NCBI GenBank assembly: GCA_021781255.1
Contig: JAJXXG010000299.1
Coordinates: 1 to 6,643, forward strand
Direction of reading: 5' to 3'
DNA from: Acidobacteriota bacterium
GTDB taxonomy: Bacteria; Acidobacteriota; Terriglobia; Terriglobales; Acidobacteriaceae
DNA length: 6,643 nucleotides
A program made the position numbers and the translations under genes. Below the pieces are notes generated by a model. That model made no database searches. It saw only the letters and a list, made by a program, of their open reading frames with translations, and was not told the origin of the DNA. Below are positions 1-4,599 of this stretch, one piece after another. How positions within the stretch are numbered: the stretch's first letter is position 1; the number at the start of each line of letters is the position of its first letter.

Positions 1-1
1 T

Positions 2-442
2 CCGCTGGTCATCAAGTTCTTTCGAGGGCGCTGGTGCCCCTATTGCATGACGGAGCTGGAGGCGTGGCGCGATCTCTATGGCCAGATCCGCGAGCATGGC
101 GCACTGATGGTCGCCGTGAGCCCGCAAACGCAGCGCCAGAGCGACTTCATGGTGGGCCACCACGGACTGCCCTTCCCCGTGCTGCACGACGCGGGGAACG
201 CGCTCGCCGAGCAGTTCGGCCTGGTCTACACCGTGCCCGACTCCGTGCGCGAGTACTACCGCTCCATCCTCGTCAACATTCCTTTTGTAAATGGCGATGA
301 AAGCTGGCGGCTGCCGCTGCCCGCGACGTATGTCATTGGCCGCGACCACAAGGTCCTCTTCTCCGAAGCGCACGCCGACTTCCGCGTCCGCCCAGAGCCG
401 GAAGAGGCGCTGGCCGCAGCGCTGGCTATGCACGGTCGGTGA
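2..442 (+). CDS. Peroxiredoxin-like (AhpC/TSA superfamily) protein, 5'-truncated
   Basis: This is the C-terminal 146 residues of a thioredoxin-fold peroxidase-like protein. The reading frame is open from base 2, and the N-terminus lies outside the window. It begins with a hydrophobic beta-strand (PLVIKFF) running into RGRWCPYC, the usual active-site loop of peroxiredoxin-like proteins. In classical peroxiredoxins this loop is TxxC. Here the Thr position is Cys (bases 35-37), and the second Cys (44-46) sits where the peroxidatic Cys belongs. Further on, the pattern VAVSPQTQRQSDFM, LPFPVLHDAGNALAEQFGL and LPATYVIGRDHKVLF matches the strand, helix and cis-Pro regions of the fold. Known role of the family: thiol-dependent reduction of peroxides, normally recharged by thioredoxin. 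That it works with the nearby trxB product is inference. About 40-60 N-terminal residues are probably missing. The substrate is unknown, and a non-peroxidase thiol oxidoreductase is possible. Confidence 0.88.
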   Translation, partial: PLVIKFFRGRWCPYCMTELEAWRDLYGQIREHGALMVAVSPQTQRQSDFMVGHHGLPFPVLHDAGNALAEQFGLVYTVPDSVREYYRSILVNIPFVNGDESWRLPLPATYVIGRDHKVLFSEAHADFRVRPEPEEALAAALAMHGR

Positions 443-447
443 ATCTT

Positions 448-753
448 CTACTTTTGCGACGCACTCTCCAGCACGGTCGTCGCTTGTTCTTCAGTCACAC
501 CGCGCAGTAGGAACACCTTGCTCCTCGACAGCTCGCCCGTGACAAGCTCGACCCGCGCTCTGGGAATGCCAAAGGTCGCCGCAAGGAAATGCACCAGCGC
601 CTCGTTGGCGCGGCCTTCTATCGGCGGTGCCTGTACGGCGATCTTCAACTGCGCCGCAGCGCCCTCGCCATAGACGCCTAGTATGGCGGTCTTCTTCGCG
701 CCGGGCTGTGCGCGCACGGCAATAGTTACGCCATCCTTCGCTTGCCGTATCAT
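448..753 (-). CDS. DUF167 / UPF0235 family protein (YggU-like)
   Basis: A 101-residue protein, close to the family's usual size of about 100. It carries the family's hallmark segments: VRAQPGAKKTAI (residues 13-24), the conserved PPIEGRANEAL loop and helix (43-53), and VTGELSRSKVFLLRG (71-85). The biochemical function of this family is not established. The ATG at 753-751 is chosen because it overlaps the yggS TGA as ATGA, and because residues before it in the longer open frame look unlike the family. The overlap suggests translation coupled to yggS. In E. coli the homologues also cluster (yggS-yggT-yggU), which supports the call; the membrane protein YggT is absent here. Stop is TAG, 5 bases from the convergent peroxiredoxin-like gene. 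Confidence 0.9.
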   Translation of the reverse strand: MIRQAKDGVTIAVRAQPGAKKTAILGVYGEGAAAQLKIAVQAPPIEGRANEALVHFLAATFGIPRARVELVTGELSRSKVFLLRGVTEEQATTVLESASQK

Positions 754-1487
754 TCGGGCGGTCCCGCATAGGGCGCGCGCTTGCCGAAGAGTGCCGTGCC
801 GATGCGGATACGTGTTGCGCCCTCTTCGATCGCCAACGGAAAGTCGCCGCTCATGCCCATGGAGAGCACAACGAGGTTGAGCCTGGGGTGCGCCTGCGCC
901 CAGCGGTCGCGCCACGCGCGCAGGCTGCGGAAGCAGGCGCGGGTCTCGGCTTCCGGCGCGCCCCACGGCGCAATGGTCATGAGTCCCTGCGCTTCAAGGT
1001 GATCGAGGTCCGGCAGGCGTTCCAGCAGTTGTGCGGCTTCGGCAGACTCGGGATCGATGCCGGCCTTCGTCTCCTCCGTGCTCAGCTTTACTTCGATGAG
1101 CACGGGCAGACGCTTGCCCAGCCTGGCTGCGGCTTCATTGAGCCTTTCGGCGATCCGCAGCGAATCGAGTGAATCGACGCCGTCGAAGATCTCCGCAGCC
1201 TTTGCTGCTTTGTTTGACTGAAGATGCCCGATGAGATGCACGCGGGGACGCCGTACCACTGACTCCGCCCAAAGCTCCTCCGCACGCGAAGCCTTCCCCG
1301 CAAACTCCTGCACGCGATTCTCGCCAAAGGGCGTGAGCCCCAGAGCCGCCGCCTCGGCCATTGTCTCGGCGGGATACGTCTTTGACACGGCCATCAGCTC
1401 AATCTCAGCGCGCGTGCGACTGGCCCTGCGACAGGCTGCCGCGATCGCCTCTTCCACGCGCGCGAGATTTTCAGCCAGCGCTGTCAT
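750..1487 (-). CDS. yggS: YggS-type PLP-binding, PLP homeostasis protein
   Basis: A 245-residue protein matching the YggS/PROSC (PLPBP) family over its whole length. These are single-domain alanine-racemase-fold TIM-barrel proteins in the cytosol. They bind pyridoxal 5'-phosphate without known enzyme activity and help control free PLP and amino/keto-acid balance. Visible signatures are AVSKTYP with the PLP Schiff-base lysine at K36 (same number as in E. coli YggS), FGENRVQE (54-61), HLIGHLQSNK (84-93), SMGMSGDF (209-216) and the phosphate-binding GATRIRIGTALFG (223-235). The ATG at 1487 is preferred over an upstream GTG at 1514: it gives the normal family N-terminus and follows a purine-rich GGACGGAAG (1500-1492) by 4 bases. 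It lies 30 bases after trxB and overlaps the DUF167 gene by 4 bases, so it is the middle gene of a likely operon. Confidence 0.94.
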   Translation of the reverse strand: MTALAENLARVEEAIAAACRRASRTRAEIELMAVSKTYPAETMAEAAALGLTPFGENRVQEFAGKASRAEELWAESVVRRPRVHLIGHLQSNKAAKAAEIFDGVDSLDSLRIAERLNEAAARLGKRLPVLIEVKLSTEETKAGIDPESAEAAQLLERLPDLDHLEAQGLMTIAPWGAPEAETRACFRSLRAWRDRWAQAHPRLNLVVLSMGMSGDFPLAIEEGATRIRIGTALFGKRAPYAGPPE

Positions 1488-1491
1488 TGCG

Positions 1492-1500
1492 CTTCCGTCC
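1492..1500 (-). promoter_or_regulatory. Ribosome binding site that decides the yggS start
   Basis: On the minus strand GGACGGAAG ends 4 bases before the ATG at 1487-1485. The alternative GTG at 1514-1512 has no comparable purine tract, and it would add nine residues outside the usual family N-terminus. The site lies in the 30-base trxB-yggS gap, so yggS can be initiated on its own within a shared transcript. Confidence 0.55.
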
Positions 1501-1517
1501 GGTCTGTTCGGCACGCC

Positions 1518-2465
1518 TCAGTGTCCGTGCTCTTCGAGGAACTTCTCCGCTTCAAGCGCCGCCATACAACCCGAGCCCGCTGCGGTGATGGCCTGCCGGT
1601 AGCGCCGATCCTGCACATCGCCGCAGGCATAAACGCCCTGCACCACAATGCCTTCGCGCGTGGTCAGCACATTGTCCTTCGTGCGGATGTAGCCATCCGA
1701 ATCGAGATCGATCTGTCCCGCGAACATCTTTGCGTTGGGCTCATGGCCGATACCGAGGAAGAGTCCGCTGATATGCAGCGTGGTCTCCGCGCCGTTGGTC
1801 ACATCGCGCAGGCGCAGACCCTTCACTTCCTTCTCGTCCACACCCAGCACTTCTTCGACGACGGTGTTGGTGCGCAATTCGATATTGGGGTGGGCAATGG
1901 CGCGCTCCAGCATAATCTTGCTGGCGCGGAAGGCGTTGCGCCGGTGCAGCAGGGTAACTTTGCTGGCAAAGCGCGTCAGGAACAGGGCCTCTTCCATCGC
2001 CGAGTCGCCGCCGCCCACGACGGCGATCTCCTTGCCGCGGAAGAAAAATCCATCGCAGGTGGCGCAGCTTGACACGCCGTGGCCTATGAGCGCCTGTTCA
2101 CTGGGCAGCCCCAGCCAGCGCGCGCTGGCGCCGGAAGCCACAATCAGCGTGCGCGTGCAGATTTCCCCCGCCGACGTGTGCAGCCGGTAGGGGTGGGTGT
2201 TCAGATCGGCCGCGTTCAAGTGGGCCAACTGAAAGGTGGCGCCAAAGCGGGCCGCCTGCTTCTTCATGTTGTCGATCAGCTCCGGCCCTTGAATACCCTC
2301 CGGCCAGCCGGGAAAGTTCTCCACCAGCGTGGTGATGGAGAGCTGGCCGCCGGGCTCGTGGCCCTCCAGAACCAATGGGTTGAGGCCTGCACGGGCAGTG
2401 TAGATGGCGGCGGTCAGCCCGGCACAGCCGGAGCCAAGGATCACGGTGTCGCGAGTCTCTGTCAT
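1518..2465 (-). CDS. trxB: Thioredoxin-disulfide reductase (NADPH)
   Basis: A 315-residue low-molecular-weight thioredoxin reductase (EC 1.8.1.9), the family's normal length. It is a cytosolic FAD flavoenzyme that passes electrons from NADPH to thioredoxin. Domains in order: N-terminal FAD site with GSGCAG (11-16) and EPGGQL (37-42); NADPH domain holding the redox pair CATC (C134, C137) in SSCATCDGFFF; the NADPH dinucleotide site GGGDSAMEEA (151-160) and HRR (174-176), which favours NADPH over NADH; C-terminal FAD segment with YACGDV (279-284) and QAITAAGSG. The first FAD glycine loop has Cys14 where Pro is common. The ATG at 2465 is chosen because it gives the standard N-terminus; a TTG at 2513 would add 16 unrelated residues. 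A GGAA lies 4-8 bases upstream. It heads the trxB-yggS-DUF167 run and probably recharges thioredoxin for peroxidases and reductases. Confidence 0.96.
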   Translation of the reverse strand: MTETRDTVILGSGCAGLTAAIYTARAGLNPLVLEGHEPGGQLSITTLVENFPGWPEGIQGPELIDNMKKQAARFGATFQLAHLNAADLNTHPYRLHTSAGEICTRTLIVASGASARWLGLPSEQALIGHGVSSCATCDGFFFRGKEIAVVGGGDSAMEEALFLTRFASKVTLLHRRNAFRASKIMLERAIAHPNIELRTNTVVEEVLGVDEKEVKGLRLRDVTNGAETTLHISGLFLGIGHEPNAKMFAGQIDLDSDGYIRTKDNVLTTREGIVVQGVYACGDVQDRRYRQAITAAGSGCMAALEAEKFLEEHGH

Positions 2466-2481
2466 GGATTTTCCAAGGTCG

Positions 2482-2487
2482 ATTTTA
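2482..2487 (-). promoter_or_regulatory. Candidate -10 box for the trxB operon
   Basis: The minus strand reads TAAAAT here, five of six matches to the sigma-70 -10 consensus. It lies 16 bases upstream of the trxB ATG, implying a leader of about 10 bases. No good -35 hexamer stands 16-18 bases further upstream; a TTG at a 20-base spacing is the best available. Suggestive only. Confidence 0.3.
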
Positions 2488-2529
2488 CCCGGTCTGGGGC
2501 GTGGCTCGCGCAATGCTGCATGAGCCGCA

Positions 2530-2545
2530 CTTCATTATGATGAAG
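2530..2545. repeat. Short inverted repeat in the trxB / small-gene divergent region
   Basis: CTTCAT-tatg-ATGAAG forms perfect 6-base arms around a 4-base centre. It sits between the divergent trxB and small-protein genes and overlaps the candidate -10 box of the plus-strand gene. That position suits a dimeric regulator, but arms this short may arise by chance. No regulator is identified. Confidence 0.35.
2536..2541 (+). promoter_or_regulatory. Candidate -10 box placed for a leaderless small-protein mRNA
   Basis: TATGAT matches the -10 consensus at five of six positions and ends 7 bases before the ATG at 2549. Transcription would therefore start at or next to the A of the start codon, as in leaderless genes. 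No clear Shine-Dalgarno sequence precedes this ATG, which agrees with the idea. No convincing -35 hexamer is seen. Confidence 0.35.
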
Positions 2546-2548
2546 CAC

Positions 2549-2749
2549 ATGGCAAATCTGACTCTTATCTATGGAATGCGACTGCTGCCCGAGGGCGAGG
2601 TCGCGGAGATTCACGACGCAACGCTCAAGCTGGCGAACGGCCACGAGGCACACGTGACGATGCACGTGCTGGAGGGCTCACGCGAGGAGATCGAACAACA
2701 GCTCAAGCAGAGCCTGGACGCCTTTTTCGACTTTTACCCGGAGCTCTGA
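2549..2749 (+). CDS. Small conserved-looking protein of unknown function (66 aa)
   Basis: I do not recognise the family. The 66-residue product looks like a small folded beta-beta-alpha protein: a strand near residues 3-13 (LTLIYGMRLLP), a second strand region with ATLKLANGHEAHVTMHVL (about 24-41), then an acidic amphipathic helix SREEIEQQLKQSLDAFF (44-60) ending FYPEL. There is no signal peptide, membrane segment or cysteine, so it is probably cytosolic. Codon use resembles its neighbours and no longer ORF competes on the other strand, which supports a real gene. Starts at 2513, 2537, 2540 (ATG) or 2501 (GTG) are also in frame. I prefer 2549 because of the -10-like box just upstream and because the residues before it look like non-coding DNA. 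It is divergent from trxB and convergent with the ATPase gene. Confidence 0.65.
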   Translation: MANLTLIYGMRLLPEGEVAEIHDATLKLANGHEAHVTMHVLEGSREEIEQQLKQSLDAFFDFYPEL

Positions 2750-2751
2750 GC

Positions 2752-2796
2752 CGCGCGCTCAACGCTCCGTTGCCGGCACTTAAGGATCAGCGCGCG
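2752..2796. terminator. Possible hairpin between convergent genes
   Basis: The 37-base gap between the small gene and the ATPase gene holds a 5-bp hairpin, CAACG-ctc-CGTTG (2760-2772). An 8-bp GC-rich pair, CGCGCGCT (2752-2759) with AGCGCGCG (2789-2796), could enclose it. Neither strand has a T-tract after the stem, so this is not a typical intrinsic terminator. The outer arms are of low complexity, and the right arm lies partly in the ATPase stop region. Confidence 0.3.
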
Positions 2797-4367
2797 CCGA
2801 CAGCTTCTTCATCGTCGATGCGCGCCGAGGTCCGGTTCTCCACTTTGCCGTCTTTGTTGCGCCGCACGCGCAGGTTGCCCAGCGCGTAGTCCACAAACCG
2901 CGGCTCGAAGTGCGGCGGCTCACCCATGAAACGGCATGTGGCTACAACCTGATCGACGATGAACTTTGGCTGGTAGGCTGCAAAGTCAAGCTCTTTCTCG
3001 AACCTGAGGACTTGCACCACGTAATCAAATGCTGAATCGGTGAGCTTGAGCCCTTGCCGTTCCGCCTCCTTCTCGAAAATCCGCCGGTAGTTCTCACAGC
3101 TCGGCGCGCCGATCTCGATCTTGTAGGGAAGGCGGCGCAGGAAGGCAGGATCCATCAAATCTTCCGGCTCCAGATTCGTAGAGAACATCACGAGCTCTTC
3201 AAATGGGACGCTGAAGGTCTTTCCAGTGTGCAGCTTGAGGTAGTCCACCCGATTTTCCAGCGGCACAATCCAGCGATTCAGCAGGTTGGTCGGGCTCACC
3301 AGCTGGCGGCCAAAGTCATCGATAATGAAGCAGCCGCCGAGAGCCTTCACATGCAGCGGCGCCTCATAAAAGTTTCCGACCTCGTCATACCGCAGGTCCA
3401 GCATGTCCAGCGTCAATTCGCCGCCGGTCACAACAAATGGCCTCTTGCAGGGAACCCAGCGGGCGTCAAATGATTCGCGCCGGACGACCGAAGACGGGTC
3501 GTCGTCCTCCATGGTGCTGGCGGCCAGCGGCACGTGGATGCTGGGATCGTGGACGCGGATAATCTGCCCCTCCACGATGACGGCGTAGGGCACATAGATC
3601 ACATCGCTGAACACGTTGGCAAAGGAGTGCGCCACAGATGTCTTGCCATTCCCAGGAGGTCCGTAAAGCAACATGGCGCGGCCCGAGTTCAGCGCCGGAC
3701 CGCATTGCTCAATGATGCTGTCGTCAAACGTCAGTTCGCCGATTGCCTTGCGAATCCGGTCATAGCTGACGATCTCATTCGTCAGCTTCTGCATGTTTAC
3801 CTGCTCGTTAAACTCATCGAGCGTGACCGGAGCCGGCCCCGTGTAGCGCAGGCGATTCAGCGCATCAATTGTCCAGCGCCGTCCTTCTTCTGTGAACGAA
3901 TAGCTCAGATCGATCGGGTTATCGGAATAGCGCGAACCCAGCGTCTGGAGCAATTGGCGGCCCACCGCCATCTGAATCAGATCCAGCACGATGTGGTAGG
4001 GAAGCTTGATAGCCTCCACAAACTGCCGGGTCGTCTCCAGACGGTCGCGGTAGATCAGCTTGAGGAGCAAACCCATCAGATCAATCTCATCAATCCCAAT
4101 CGACTTGATGTCGCCCGGCTCCTTCGGAATCCGGTGCAGGAAGGACTCCAGCGTGGGCTTGTCAATGGCTCCCATGGCGATCAGGTTGTCGCCCAGCCTG
4201 CCGCCTTCTTCGGTTAAGCGGTGCACGGCCTGGGCAACCTGCTCCTCGGTCACCAATTTCGCTCGAATGAGCAAATCGCCTAAACGAAGTCGGGTTGAAA
4301 TGACGCCCTCCTCGGGGATGGCCTCGGGGCACACTTTGAGTGCCGGGAATTCCCCGCTGTTTACCAC
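2787..4367 (-). CDS. AAA+ ATPase with tandem RLG (GspE-N/MshEN-like) repeats and winged-helix region
   Basis: A 526-residue cytosolic-looking ATPase of a widespread, poorly characterised AAA+ family. No precise function can be given. Residues 28-51 and 57-80 are two RLG-type 24-residue repeats separated by five residues, the layout of the GspE N-terminal/MshEN domain, some members of which bind cyclic di-GMP. The RLG of each repeat is kept, but the closing Gln is Leu51 and Ile80. Residues about 94-180 look like a winged helix ending in YTGPAPVTLDEF. The AAA+ core has Walker A GPPGNGKT (236-243), Walker B CFIIDDFG (346-353), sensor-1 FSTN (395-398) and a likely arginine finger at R411/R412. 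A long insert (about 268-340) lies between the Walker motifs and includes FVVTGGELTLDMLDL. The GTG at 4367 follows a TAA directly and has a weak ribosome site. An ATT at 4301 with a strong one would give 504 residues. Confidence 0.88.
   Translation of the reverse strand: MVNSGEFPALKVCPEAIPEEGVISTRLRLGDLLIRAKLVTEEQVAQAVHRLTEEGGRLGDNLIAMGAIDKPTLESFLHRIPKEPGDIKSIGIDEIDLMGLLLKLIYRDRLETTRQFVEAIKLPYHIVLDLIQMAVGRQLLQTLGSRYSDNPIDLSYSFTEEGRRWTIDALNRLRYTGPAPVTLDEFNEQVNMQKLTNEIVSYDRIRKAIGELTFDDSIIEQCGPALNSGRAMLLYGPPGNGKTSVAHSFANVFSDVIYVPYAVIVEGQIIRVHDPSIHVPLAASTMEDDDPSSVVRRESFDARWVPCKRPFVVTGGELTLDMLDLRYDEVGNFYEAPLHVKALGGCFIIDDFGRQLVSPTNLLNRWIVPLENRVDYLKLHTGKTFSVPFEELVMFSTNLEPEDLMDPAFLRRLPYKIEIGAPSCENYRRIFEKEAERQGLKLTDSAFDYVVQVLRFEKELDFAAYQPKFIVDQVVATCRFMGEPPHFEPRFVDYALGNLRVRRNKDGKVENRTSARIDDEEAVGAR
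4306..4313 (-). promoter_or_regulatory. Strong Shine-Dalgarno sequence inside the annotated ATPase 5' end
   Basis: The minus strand reads GAGGAGGG, then CGTC, then an in-frame ATT at 4301-4299. The spacing from GAGGAGG is 5 bases. The tract also encodes Glu-Glu-Gly in the longer frame, so it could be a coding coincidence. If used, translation would start at ATT just before STRLRLGDLL, where the recognisable domain begins. Confidence 0.35.
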
Positions 4368-4461
4368 TTAAACCAATCCAGCAGCAGAAGACAACTACAC
4401 ACAAGTGGGATATGACGCCGGCAGGCAGATCCTCGGGGACGCCCACCGGGCATGCGCCAGC

Positions 4462-4484
4462 GGCGGCTTCGGGATTTGGCCGCC
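4462..4484. repeat. GC-rich hairpin in the divergent intergenic region
   Basis: GGCGGC (4462-4467) pairs with GCCGCC (4479-4484) around an 11-base loop. A smaller stem, GCCC-acc-GGGC (4441-4451), lies just upstream. There is no T-tract on either strand, so a terminator is unlikely. It could be a leader structure or chance pairing in GC-rich DNA. Confidence 0.3.
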
Positions 4485-4584
4485 TCCTCGAGCCGATCTA
4501 CCATGGCAGCTTTCTCACCAGTAACATGAGATTTTTCTTAACATTGGACGCCTGCGGTGGCCCCGCCTCTGCATGGGATTCGAC

Positions 4585-4592
4585 AGGGAGGG
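4585..4592 (+). promoter_or_regulatory. Ribosome binding site that decides the secreted-protein start
   Basis: AGGGAGGG lies 7 bases before a GTG at 4600. The in-frame ATG at 4573 has no such tract in front of it and would place this purine run inside the coding region. The GTG start also gives a compact signal peptide, so both lines of evidence favour 4600. Confidence 0.6.
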
Positions 4593-4599
4593 CCGCACC

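Larger units (their letters stand above)
4368..4599. other. Divergent intergenic region between the ATPase and secreted-protein genes
   Basis: No convincing gene lies in these 232 bases. It has three parts. An AT-richer stretch at 4368-4415 is the leader side of the ATPase gene. A GC-rich block at 4418-4492 contains small hairpins. An AT-rich stretch at 4511-4548 is the best place for the promoter of the secreted-protein gene. In that stretch TAACAT occurs at 4522-4527 and again at 4539-4544, each a four-of-six match to the -10 consensus. Neither has a good -35 hexamer at normal spacing. Short open frames across the region show no protein-like composition. Confidence 0.6.

Noticed and set aside
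443..447. A terminator between the peroxiredoxin-like and DUF167 genes
   Set aside because: Only five bases separate the stops, and no stem followed by a T-tract is visible in the flanking coding ends.
754..966. A longer N-terminus for the DUF167 protein
   Set aside because: The extra residues are Arg/Pro-rich, lie wholly within yggS and look unlike the family. The ATG at 753 gives the normal family length.
1521..2072. A 183-codon plus-strand open frame
   Set aside because: It is antisense to trxB, which is complete with all motifs. The translation has no family features.
3534..4217. A 227-codon plus-strand open frame
   Set aside because: It is fully antisense to the AAA+ ATPase, whose Walker and sensor motifs are certain. 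Its product is His/Arg/Gln-rich with no domain pattern.
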